64,000 nt of DNA from Blakeslea trispora (Eukaryota; Mucoromycota; Mucoromycetes; Mucorales; Choanephoraceae): NCBI GenBank assembly GCA_025331445.1, contig JAIWNE010000035.1:1-64000 (forward strand). Direction: 5' to 3'. The stretch's first letter is position 1. Each line of letters begins with the position of its first letter. Positions 10,782 through 20,831 of this stretch are shown in pieces. The notes beneath the pieces are model-generated. The model was not told the DNA's origin and made no database searches. It worked only from the letters and a program-made list of their open reading frames with translations. A program made the position numbers and the translations under genes.

Positions 10782-11575
10782 ATGAACATCTTAGAATATT
10801 ATTACGATCACTTACTTTCGCAAGTTGATCCAAATATTCCGAAGGAGAACTACAGCATCTTGATTGATGTTGAAGGTGATGGATTCTGTGGCTGGAGAGC
10901 TTTAGCTGTTCAAATTTATGATGATGAACATCAATTTTGGACAGTGAAGAAGAAGATGAGGGACACCCTATTCAAAAATGAGAAGTTTTATAGGGACAAC
11001 TTCAAAGACTATTTCAACTTTGATGAAGTCAAGAAACGAGTCTGTTATGGCATAGAAGAAACAGTTGGTAGTGATGTTGTGAGAGATGAGCTTTTCGTGA
11101 AAGATGGAGATACTGAGGATGAAGTGAAATACTTCTGTAATCCTGAGTATTATTTCTCTTCAGTAGGCTGCCCTCAACTAGCTGCTGATACTTTTTTTGC
11201 TCCGATTACTCTTTACAGTGAGAAGGAGTATCAAAACACTAGAGGAGTATCATATATTCCTCTTCTTACAGAATACACGGATGCAGAAATAAAGAAGAAG
11301 CGTCCTCAACCACTGTTGCTGCAGAGAGTCAACCAAAATCATTGGGTTACATTGGGTCCTAGACAATCCAAAAAGCTGCCTTGTCCATTACCGGATCATT
11401 CATACGAATTTGCAGCTAAGAATCTCAAGAAAGAAGCCAACATCAAGAAAACTGTCTGGAATTACTATCTGGTTTTTGCACAACAGTTGCCAAAAGATTC
11501 AGGTATGTTTGTATTGATATTGCAAGGTTAAATCATTCTAAACAAAAGCAAATAGATGCACTCAACAATGATTGA
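10782..11575 (+). CDS. OTU-domain cysteine peptidase carried by the MULE
   Basis: The OTU core is unmistakable: GDGFCGWRALA holds the nucleophilic Cys, and NHWVTL near the C-terminal end holds the catalytic His. The main exon is read to 11502, then a GT-AG intron leads to a short last exon 11556-11575 ending in TGA. Two starts are possible. One is a separate gene from the ATG at 10782. The other is the C-terminal part of the transposase protein, joined through exon 10182-10733 (past the TAG at 10601), an intron 10734-10794, and an in-phase exon from 10795. The lysine-rich, charged composition of 10604-10733 looks coding, which favours an original fusion. OTU peptidases usually remove ubiquitin; a role in protecting or regulating the transposase is inference. 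Confidence 0.75.
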
Positions 11576-12557
11576 TCTCTTTCCTCACTTCTTAAGATTT
11601 GAATTGATTTAGATGCTACATGATGTTCATTCTATTCCTTTCCCCAACATATACTTTTACAATTATAAATACGCTGATTACATTCTTTTTCTCTGTATAT
11701 CCTTAAATCCTTTTTTTTATCTTGTATCTGAAAAACCAAATCATGTTTGTTATTCACCAATCACTAATCTTTAAGACTAATATCGTCAAATAGCTGAACT
11801 TTGCATTTTGTAGCTTCCGCTTGGGTTTGAAATGAGTTTGAAATGAGCACCACGCTATTAGGTAGCGAACCAAAAATATGAATGAAATGAAGTGGTTTAA
11901 AAGACTTTTGTCAAGTAATTGATTCTTATCTCTGAAGAGAAGGTGTTCAATTAGATGCTTATTATTTATGTGTTCTGAATATAACTATTTCTCTTAAACA
12001 GAGTATTGTTATGGTTGCAAAACAAAAAGATGAGTCAAATTTATAATTAAAATAAGCTTCGTTCCTTCAGACGAGGATTTATGATATTTTAATGTAGAAG
12101 AGAAGTATAGAATTGATTTTATATCTTTTACAAGAATTCGTTCAATAATCACTTTCTTATGAATGCCTTCAATTAATATGTTCCTTGTATTGGATCCGTA
12201 TAATTGAGGACTATGGACTTTATTTGAATATGTTCTTCCGGTATAAGAAGATTCTTGTCAAAATTTATGTCACTCAATGAAATGGTTCACGTGTAAGATT
12301 CTTATCCGTAGTGGAATATGTTCTCACAAGTGATGAGGTTAAAGAAAAAGAAATGGGGAAAGGTAAAGTTAAAATGAAAAAGATAAAGTAAAGTAGAACA
12401 ATTAGGTACTATGACCCCTTTTTAGTTTTAGATATATGATGAAGGTAAAGGTTAATTCTTTATTTTACGTTGCAATTGTTAGAGATATATATTCGAAAAA
12501 GAAAAGTCACAGAGAGAAAGAAGCGGAGTGAAAAGAGGTGGGCGTTACAATTTCCTT
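11576..12557. other. Non-coding 3' part of the MULE
   Basis: About 980 AT-rich bases between the OTU stop codon and the right terminal repeat. No open frame longer than about 60 codons and no captured host exon that I recognise. It presumably includes the 3' end of the element's transcript. Confidence 0.5.
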
Positions 12558-12695
12558 AAAAGCACTCATCGCTTCTTTAATATAAAATTGGGGGGGGGGA
12601 GAGAGAGAAAATAAGTGTAACTCAAAAAAAGTGAGTGTGGAAAGTGGGGTGTATTTAAAAGTGAGTGTGAAAAGTGAGTCCGCCAAGTATTACTC
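12558..12695. repeat. Right terminal inverted repeat of the MULE
   Basis: Reverse complement of 7867-8001, running from GCACTCATCGCTTC through a G-run of about nine bases to the outer end CCAAGTATTACTC. It abuts the truncated IS630-like transposase immediately. Confidence 0.9.
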
Positions 12696-13309
12696 CAATC
12701 ATTGACCATAAAATCATGGACAGCAGTTTTTGCAATCTTGAGTCCTTCAAATTGGCTGGCGAGGCTTTCCAATGCTTCATTTACAGTGGCTCTAGGGTCT
12801 TCGCTGTATTTCTGAAGCAAGAAACCTTTGTGCTCCTCGTTGAGAATTTTTGGTCGCCCAACTTTCTTCTTTGTTTCTTCTTCTTGAGCTAGCTCAGGTT
12901 GTTCAATTCTCTTTTGAGCTGCGTCTTCCTCTTTCTTGAACCAATAGTGAGCGGTACGCTTAGGTATGTCCAACTCTTTTGCTGCTTCAGGAACTGTATA
13001 GCCTTTAACGTAGACGAGGTGGAAAAAGCGCTCCTTTTTCTCGTCACTATGTCTGGTGCATTTGCGCTGACTATGGCCTTGATCAGCGACAATCTCGGCT
13101 TTGACAATTTTCATTTTCTCTAATCTTTCAGGAGGCTTCAAGTCCATGTAGGTATCATAGTTGGTGACGTCCTCAAGCGGAAACTGCTCGTTATCAACTT
13201 CCATTTCAACTGGTTCTTTGCCGTACTCATCAAAAAGTTTCACCCTAAAATTTATCTGTGATTGACAACTATTCTGCAGGAAATAGACTTGAATGAACCA
13301 GGATCTCAT
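12696..13309 (-). pseudogene. N-terminal half of an IS630/Tc1-like transposase, truncated by the MULE
   Basis: An intact minus-strand frame of roughly 200 codons holds an acidic leader (VEMEVDNEQFPLEDV), a first helix-turn-helix (ERFFHLVYVKGYTVPEAAKE, then PKRTAHYWFKK) and a second DNA-binding segment (KVGRPKILNEEHKGFLLQKY, then PRATVNEALESL, KTAVHDFMVN). It stops being transposase-like exactly at the MULE end. The catalytic half should continue leftwards, but 7866 and below hold a different transposase. The first codons fall in the palindrome at 13224-13425. Confidence 0.75.
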
Positions 13310-13425
13310 AGTATGTGTGGGAAGAAAAAGAACTTTCTAACCATGAGATCCTGGTTCATTCAAGTCTATTTCCTGCAGAATAGTTGTCAATCACAGATAA
13401 ATTTTAGGGTGAAACTTTTTGAGTA
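13224..13425. repeat. Foldback palindrome with arms of about 85 bases
   Basis: The left arm 13224-13309 (TACTCATCAAAAAGTTTCAC to CCAGGATCTCAT) is repeated inverted at 13343-13425. Apart from a 3-base length difference near the outer ends the arms look identical, around a 33-base loop. The left arm contains the first codons of the IS630-like transposase, so the right arm is an inverted duplicate of its 5' coding end. Confidence 0.92.
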
Positions 13426-14934
13426 CATCTCTAGCATGTAGTTTTATGCCTATGGTTATCTTGGAAGAGTAGTTTTTTTTTTTACCAACAGAGAACTTTT
13501 GTTTGTGTTTACAGTATGGCTGTCTTGTTAAAAAAAAAAAAGTGCTATCTCTGGATCAAAGAAACCAAAAAAAAAAGTATTTCTTTAAACAATTGACTAG
13601 AGATGGTCATTCTTGATAGCAATTCCTCCTTAGACTGCTTATCAATCATCTTCTTTAGAGTCAAAGTGGATAATAACTTCATCATCATAGGTCACAAGGA
13701 CAAGTTGTTGAAAGCTTGGAACATGATTTCATCATGTATAAACAGTGTGTTTATTATCTTACTGTTTTTCTTGGTTTTTGCACTACTTGTTAAACAACCA
13801 CTTCATATTAAGAAAACCTATAGGATGTTTGTTGATTGAGTTTTCTAAATTTATAAAGTCCTATGTGTCGATCAAGAAGTCTATTTTGCTTTTTTTTTGC
13901 ACACCGCTTTTAAGACTCATAAATCAGTGATATAAACTAGTGAAACAAAGTAAAGAGATGTTGAGTCTATTCAGAACAATAGATCTCCTCTTTCTTCTTC
14001 ATTTACTGACAAGTCCATCTTTGACATTACATTTAACTAACCAAGGTGTCTTTTATGCTTTTCTGGGCATCAAGTGTCAGTCTCTTGTTATGACGTGTAG
14101 ATATTCCACAAAGACAACGAGTGAAATCAGACCTTGTTTGACATTCTTGTAGATAATTGGAAAAATGAGCGTTTCATCCACCAGCTTGTCACTTATTTCT
14201 TTCTCTGTCTTACAAGCCAACATGTATTTTCCTCTTGACTTGATCAAAGCTAGTTATAATACAAATAGCACGATTCATTAAATTACACTGTCAAAAGTCT
14301 GTTCAATGATCATATTCATCATTCTCCTCTCTCTTTTTTTTTTATAAAACATCTTTTAGGCAAACGTTGATTGCAAATAGGATAGTAACCTCTGTTGTTT
14401 ATGGTATCCTGAAATAAGCTCTTTTTTTTTCTAAAAACTAGAGATCAAATCTTGATAGTTCCTTTTTTTTTTCTTGATCGTTATTGCGAGAAAATAACGA
14501 AATATGTAATAAACAATGTTGTTTGGCTGACCAATACAAGCAATAGATTACATAGTCATCATACATATAGTTTATACAGCTTCTTGTACGAACATCCGAA
14601 CAAAGTTGTCAACTTTAGATTTTGCTCTTCTGTGTGGCTGCTTTACACCAGACACATTCGTGCTTTCTTTGGCCTTCTCTTTCGAGGCGAACCAAGTTAT
14701 TTTGCTTGTTGGCTCTATGATGATTTCTTTTTGGGGATCTATTCAGTAGGAATTTGAATAAAGCGAAATCTTTTTTAAAAACCTGTCTTCTCCGCCCCCA
14801 CGCAAATTACAAGTCCGCAGATTAGCACATTTTTCTCTCTCTTTTTACCCCCCTCCCTTTTTCTCTATTTTCTATTTTTTTTCTCTTTTCTTTCCTCCTT
14901 TCTTGTTTTTTTTTTCTTCAAGATAATAACAACG
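13426..14934. other. Intergenic region between the transposon cluster and the first housekeeping gene
   Basis: About 1.5 kb, AT-rich, with T-runs. A minus-strand frame near 14090-14270 (for example NVKQGLISLVVFVEYLHV) is open for some 60 codons but not recognisable, and may be a decayed repeat. The last 120 bases before 14935 are a long pyrimidine tract (CT/T-rich), typical of strong fungal promoters, and probably contain the transcription start of the RNA-binding protein gene. Confidence 0.45.
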
Positions 14935-15319
14935 ATGGATCGTAATAACCAATTTCAAGGATATGATAGACCTCCTATGCATATGAACCAACCACAATAT
15001 AACCAACCAAATAACTTTCGTCGTGACGACTACGGTAATAATGGTGGTATGCGTAGAGGTGGAGGAGCTATGAGAGACCACAGAGGAAGACGTGGTGGAG
15101 GCAACAGCAATGAGCGCTTCAATGATAATCGACCTTATAAAAGAGGTAACCGTCCTATGGGCCTCAACAAGGCCAGAAATGAGTATCAAGAAGATGGTAA
15201 GCTCTAGTTTTTTTTATATAATTCTATATATTTAATTGAGAACCCGAATATATTTGAGTCTGATCATTCTATACACACACGTACAAATCCATCTCTCCCT
15301 CTCTCACTATCTCTTTCTT

Positions 15320-15350
<31 letters not shown>

Positions 15351-17011
15351 CATCTACGTTGTGTATCATAGAGCCAAGAGCTGCGAGAGAAAAGCCTTGT
15401 CGTACACTGTTTGTCAGAAATGTTCAGGTAAATGAAGAGAGATATATTCTTCAATCTATCAGAAAGTTTTTTTTTCAAGAAAAAAAAATGAGTTCCAAAC
15501 AAGAGAAAGAAAATATACCAATGGCTTATTTTGTATAGTATACAATCCCTGAGAGTGAGATTAGAAACATGTTTGCAGAATATGGTGAGATTAAAGATGT
15601 CTTCAATCTAATCGAAAACAGAGGCATGATCTTTGTTACCTTTGTAAGTTCCTTTTTGTTCAGCTCTTTTTCTTTGTATTCATTTTCTTTCTCTTTTTTA
15701 TACTTAGTATGATGTCAGAGCAGCTGAGGAAGCTAAACATGCTATGCAAGGTACTTATTTGAGTGATCGAAAGATTGATGTCCATTATTCTCTACCCAAA
15801 GAAGAAGAAGAAAAAGCAAGATGTGATAGAACAAAGAATCAGGTAGATTTATACACAATATGCCTGTTTTTTTTATCTAACACTTTAAGAAAAAAAGGGT
15901 ACTTTATTGTACACACTAAAGAATACAGATAATGAGTTGGATGACCATGAGTTACAATCTTATTTTTCTCAATTTGGTGAAGTGAAGGCTATTCGTGTAC
16001 CTAATTTCAAAAAGACAAATACACATGTTGTGAGCCATTTGGATAGGTGAGTTTGAGACGTCTTCTTGAATCCATTTCTTTATTTACCCCCCTTCTTCTA
16101 GAAATCAGCAGCGTCTTGTTGAGTTTTTCGATTCAAGGGCTTGTGTTGCAGCCTATGATGCTACCATTGATGCTGATTATAAGGGTGGTAAATGGGATGT
16201 CGCCTTCTTCTGGGACCATCCTTACAAGGAACGCACCAATTCTCATCAAAAGCGAGAGAGAAATATGGATGGCAGAGAAGAAATGAGAAACAAGAGACGC
16301 GATCAACTGAAGCGTGAGCCTTATGATCATTATGGCAATCAGGGTCAGCGCATGGAGGATCGTTATCATGCTCCACCCATGAATACTCATCCTGCTCCAC
16401 CTATGCACTCACATCAGCTGGATCCTAGATTGCAGTATAATCCTCAGCCACCCTTGCCTGCAGCCTTGCCTGTAGCTCCCTTGGCTCCTGCTATGAATCC
16501 CGACAATCAACGTCTTGAACAAGCTCAAAAGGCTCAACAACTTTTATCTATATTCGCACAACAACAACCTTCAGCACCTCCTATGCAGCCCACACAACCT
16601 ATTCCTTCATTAACCTCTCCATTTCAACCCAATGATATACATTCACCTGCTGCCAAGAAATCACCATTGCCTACTGCTCCCGCCTCTATGCAATTCATTT
16701 CGCCTGTCCCACCTACTACTGATCAAAATTCTCAGCTTCAACAGCTATTAGGTTTGTTGGTAAGTTGGTTGTTTTTATATAAATCAATGATCAGATGATT
16801 GATTTTCTTTTTTTGATAGCAACAACAAGCACCACAACTTCAATTACCTCAACAGCCACAACAACCTCAGGCACCACCACCACAACTTGCTCCTCAGCAA
16901 GCATCACCTTCAGTCATCCCTCAAGGTGTAGCGCCTATTCCAGGAATGGATGCTGCTACTGCATTGTCCCAATTAGCTGCTATGATTCAAAGACAACAGC
17001 AAAATCAATAA
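14935..17011 (+). CDS. Mei2-like RNA-binding protein with two RRM domains
   Basis: Seven exons (14935-15196, 15372-15427, 15539-15643, 15708-15842, 15898-16046, 16102-16759, 16820-17011), all GT-AG and in phase, give about 518 residues. The N-terminus is Gly/Arg/Asn-rich (RGG-like). RRM1 starts at TLFVRNVQ with AEYGEIKDVFNL, MIFVTFYDVRAAEEAKHAMQ and KIDVHYSLPKEE. RRM2 follows directly (GTLLYTLKN, SQFGEVKAIR, RLVEFFDSRACVAAYDA). This tandem arrangement and the IDVHYSLPK linker resemble fission yeast Mei2 and plant AML proteins, but the Mei2 C-terminal RRM3 is absent. The C-terminal 230 residues are Pro/Gln-rich and probably disordered. Likely role: binding mRNA or non-coding RNA in development; the target is unknown. 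Confidence 0.82.
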
Positions 17012-17367
17012 GGTCTCTCTCTCTCTCTCTCTCTCTCTTTCGTACTGTTCTTTTTTTTTTCTCTTTAAGGCTTTCTTTTCTTTTTCTTGTATTCTAACGC
17101 ATTTGAGAACGGTCAAGTCGATAAATCATGAGTTTGTTTACTTTCTTTTCTTTCCAAGTATCAAGCATTGAACAAGCTCAAGTGTGTTTTCCAATTAGTA
17201 TTAGAAATAACTCATAAAACCTTTCTTTCACTCCCCCCCCCAAAAAATAATAATAACAAACATAACAACATGAGCGAGAACAACCTGTATTTATTTTAGA
17301 CATTTAAGCAAAAAAAAAAGATAGACTTGATCAATTATTAGGCTCTCTGACAACAATAGGAAATGTA
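17012..17367. terminator. Convergent 3' region between the RNA-binding protein and the helicase
   Basis: 356 bases between two stop codons on opposite strands. It contains a long CT microsatellite (17014-17040), T-rich stretches and AATAATAATAAC-type A-rich words near 17247, consistent with polyadenylation signals for both genes. No gene is seen. Confidence 0.5.
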
Positions 17368-19934
17368 TCATTTGTTTTGTGCAATTTCTTTCATCCATGA
17401 CACCCAATCACTCAAGAAACCATTGGTGTCTTGACCATCAATAGTTGCACCTTTTAGAGTGGATGTATTGGCTACTACCATGATTTGCCTTCTTGCTCTG
17501 GTGATGGCAACTAAGAATAGGGAAAGCATAAGTCACAGGCTATTCTCATCAATAGGCCCTTCTTACCATTCAAACGTCTTTTTTCTCTTAAAAATCCAAT
17601 TTCCCCTCTGTCATTGGCTCTTACCATCGACAGAATGATCACTTCCTTTTCTCTTCCTTGAAATCCATCCACAGTGCCTATTTCGATGCCTTCAAGATCA
17701 TCGCGCATAATTGTTATCAAATGATGTACTTGCGCAGAATAAGGTGTGATGACTCCAATGTCTTCTTTCTTGACACCCACTACCATTAAATTATCAATCA
17801 TGCTTATGACAACACAGGCTTCTATATGGTTGTATAGACTTCTGTCTCTAATCTTATCCCCCCTTTGCTCTCTTGCATTGCGTATTTGCTCTGTTTCAAA
17901 AAGCACGATTGGATACTTTGTGTCGTCTGTTAAACTGACATGCTCAAGATGACAAAGCAAATGGTCTTTTACTGATTCATGAGCAATCAATTTACTTTCA
18001 TACAGACTTCTTGAACTGAATTCCATGATTTTTTCATTCATGCGATATTGAATTTGAAGCATACGTTTGATGTTATCGCCATGGGTGTCGAGCAGTCGAT
18101 CAAATAGTGAATAGGAAAGAGTGTTCTGAGTCGACATTCCCTTTTCAACCGGTTTGTTTTCTCTGGTTGATAGAACAGTGGGAGGTAATTGCAAGTGATC
18201 TCCTGCCTATGATGGATGGCACTGGTCAGCAAAATGTATACAATTAATAAACACTTACTAGAATAGCTTTCGTGCTTTTTGAAAGTGCTACCCAGCAATC
18301 AGGTTCAGAGGCTTGACTAGCTTCATCAATGATAGTAACATCAAATCTAAAGTCTTCTAGCACGTTATGTCCGCTTCTATCATTAAAAAAAATCACATAG
18401 AATCAGAACATGTATGCTATGGTCTAAGCTATTTTTTTTTTTTTTTTTTTTGCAAGACAAATACTAACCCACACAGAGTTGAAAAGACTACATCAGATCG
18501 ACGAATAGCTTCCGAGACTAACTTGTTGTAATAAGCAAGCTTCTTTCCTTTTCTAGGAACAATCGTACTGAGGCAATAAGGAAGCGAGCTTTCAGCTATT
18601 CTTGCAGGATGTCCTATACGGATAATGTTGATTTCCGGAAACTTGGAGACACGTTCCAACAAATTATCTGGCATGATGCGTATCAGGTAAAACTCAAGAA
18701 ATTAACAACGATCAATACATGCTTACCAACAGATACGTTTGAGGGTCCTGTAACCAAAACTGATTTCCCCTGACTATGTAGCTGTCGAACAATTTCTACC
18801 ATTGTTTGGGTTTTACCTGTCTAAAGTAGAACATGATTTTAATACAAAACTCTCTTCTTTTTTCTTCTTCAAAGAGCTGATACCTACACCTTGAATTTAG
18901 TTAGCTTGGTTGCCCTTGACTCCATTTTCTCAGAAGAAATACCTGGAGGACCATGTATCAAAGCGATTTGAGGTGATTGCAAAGCAAACCAAACAGCTTC
19001 TTTTTGATACTTGTTGAGCCTTTCATCAAACAATTTATATTCTTCTGGACAAAACGTCTTGGATGGCGAAGGCGATACTTTTACCAACAATACTAATGTT
19101 AAGGCTTCACTATGTGAAGTGCTGTCCAACATCTTTAGTTGATGCAACGTCTTTAGCATCCTAAGTAAAAAAAAAAAAGCCAGTTCTATTAGAAAAGTTT
19201 CTGATATGGGCTTTTTTTTTTTAAGAAAGTATATCATACGCACCTTATAAAAGGAACTTTGCATGGCAATTGTACACTAGATCAAAAGATTGAGAAATGA
19301 AAAAAAAGTATCTTGTCAGTGGTAATTTGTTTGATAACAAATATAAAACATACATTTGACATTCCCCTGTTAAGCTAACCGGAATATACTGAAAATATCC
19401 ATAAAGAACAACTTCGACACTGTGTTTGCTCACTTTGTTAACAACTCCTTGATATCCAAAGCAAACCTCTTCCGTACGTAAATCAAGCCTGTCCAAGGAA
19501 ACAATACTTCCCTTCTTGATCTTATGATGGGGAATGACCAATTGCTTTCCACGACTTGTCAATGGTAGTCCGAGCAAGAGATGACTAGAGGGAAAACGTT
19601 CAAATGAGAAAGGCTTGGTTTGTAAAGACATCAATGTAGAAACTTACTGAAGGCCTGCTCTACCTCTATAGCTATCTATGTGAAAGTCAGTATATACCTA
19701 TAAAAGCTTTCCTTTAGACTTACTTTTGACTTTTAAACCACACAGCGCAGTTCCCTTTCTTTCTAAATAGAAAATAGGCCCCTTTGGCATTTTCTCTACT
19801 TCCATCTCCTTCAATACTAGGTCGATCAAGTGCTGAATATACTCTTGAGAGGTACATTTTTTCTTTTCAATTTTCTCCCAGATTTCTTTGGAGATAGTCA
19901 AATTATTTAACTGCTTCACCAAGGTTTCATCCAT
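17368..19934 (-). CDS. HCS1: SMUBP2/Hcs1-type superfamily 1B (Upf1-like) helicase
   Basis: The spliced model reads on the minus strand from ATG 19934 through exons 19934-19724, 19675-19648, 19584-19354, 19276-19244, 19160-18943, a proposed 2-nt exon 18889-18888, 18820-18727, 18667-18469, 18376-18259, 18206-17567 and 17510-17368. This gives about 638 residues, close to yeast Hcs1 (DNA polymerase alpha-associated helicase A). After an N-terminal region and the beta-barrel (1B) domain come Walker A (IHGPPG|TGKT), VTGPSNVSVDNL (motif Ia), TIIDEASQASEP (Walker B), AGDHLQLPP (motif III), IQYRMNEKIM (motif IV), TVDGFQGREKEVIILSMVR (motif V) and NVAITRARR (motif VI). The only odd point is the splicing inside Walker A. 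Confidence 0.88.
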
Positions 19935-19949
19935 GATTGATGTTCTTGC

Positions 19950-20168
19950 TCACAAGCTTACGTCCAAAACAAAAGTGAGCATGGCTTCTGCTTCGAAAAG
20001 CTTATTTATGTACAGTTTGCAATGATAAATACATGCTCTATCAGTTATGACATATTTAACAACCTGTTTAACATTTGAATTAAAGAGTTCGTTAGTCTTT
20101 AGCTTATGTTTCTTGAATCGCCATTTCAAAAACAAGAAGGAGGAAGAAGCGATCGTCTGCCATTTCAT
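19950..20168 (-). CDS. Possible small uncharacterised ORF upstream of the helicase
   Basis: A 72-codon frame with ATG at 20168, rich in Lys and hydrophobic residues (KQVVKYVITDRACIYHCKLY). It ends 16 bases before the helicase ATG, so it could be an upstream ORF in the helicase leader or chance. No family is recognised. Confidence 0.2.
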   Translation of the reverse strand: MKWQTIASSSFLFLKWRFKKHKLKTNELFNSNVKQVVKYVITDRACIYHCKLYINKLFEAEAMLTFVLDVSL

Positions 20169-20450
20169 TATCTAGAATATATTTGTTACAGAGAGTAGCA
20201 CTTGCTCATCTTTTTTTTTTACTGAATAGTCTTGCACAATCTTGTTTGTAATACGACAGTTTCCAACACTACTTTAAATTTAATGGTCTATTCTTCTTTT
20301 TTTTTTGTAAAGCTAAACGAATTGTATATTGTATGATAAATATTTTATGATTGAGCGGCATAAACATGTTGATTACTAATATGCCGACACTACTTGCTTT
20401 TTTTTTTGCTGCGTACGCCATACATTTCATTCAAATGATTTATAACCATT

Positions 20451-20831
20451 TCAGTATAAAGTGGATTTACCTAATAAAGAAGCAGAACTATACTTGAACT
20501 TCTTTTGTCTGTCAAGACGATAATTCAAAACTAGCGAAGCAGTCCTACGATATAGACAAGACCCTAAAAGCCTCATGAATCGAGGAAAGAAAACTCTTTG
20601 GCTTCGAGCATTGTGTTTTCGGTTAAACTCTTCTTTTAGCGTGAAACATATTGAAACTGATTTATTTTTACTCAAGTTTTGCAAGAGATACATGATTGAC
20701 ATACCTTTAGTATTAACTATATAGTCCAAGCTACAGTATGGCTGTCGGTAGATATAGCTCCATCTATAAACAATGGAGATGTAAAAGGTTAGGTCCACTA
20801 ATCTTGGATTATTTGATAACGCTTCAATCAT
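20451..20831 (-). CDS. Possible gene of unknown function
   Basis: A 126-codon frame from ATG 20831. It contains an internal stretch that looks like a removable in-frame intron (GTATGTCAATC to GCTAAAAG, about 72 bases) and ends near a GTAAAT donor at about 20464, hinting at a spliced gene. The segment RSQRVFFPRFMRLLGSCLYRRTASLVLNYRLD is basic and helical. I do not recognise it. Continuation exons could lie between 20170 and 20450, but I could not join them convincingly. Confidence 0.3.
   Translation of the reverse strand: MIEALSNNPRLVDLTFYISIVYRWSYIYRQPYCSLDYIVNTKGMSIMYLLQNLSKNKSVSICFTLKEEFNRKHNARSQRVFFPRFMRLLGSCLYRRTASLVLNYRLDRQKKFKYSSASLLGKSTLY

Larger units (their letters stand above)
7867..12695 (+). 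mobile_element. MULE (Mutator-like) element with long inverted repeats and an OTU cargo domain
   Basis: An element of about 4.8 kb is bounded by inverted repeats of about 136 bases: left 7867-8001, right 12558-12695 as its reverse complement. They share the terminus GAGTAATACTTGGCG, GTGAGTGTG-type blocks and an inner poly-G/C tract before AAGAAGCGATGAGTGC. Between them lie a multi-exon transposase gene and an OTU-peptidase coding region, then about 1 kb of non-coding DNA. The nine bases outside the left end (GTCTTTAAA) and right end (CAATCATTG) do not match, so no target-site duplication is visible. A related end occurs at 1-81. Confidence 0.88.

Noticed and set aside
14452..14757. 101-codon plus-strand frame upstream of the Mei2-like gene
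   Set aside because: Aromatic-rich, no motif, no splice support; likely chance in T-rich DNA.
14872..15189. Thr/Val-rich minus-strand frame
   Set aside because: Antisense to the Gly/Arg-rich first exon of the Mei2-like gene.
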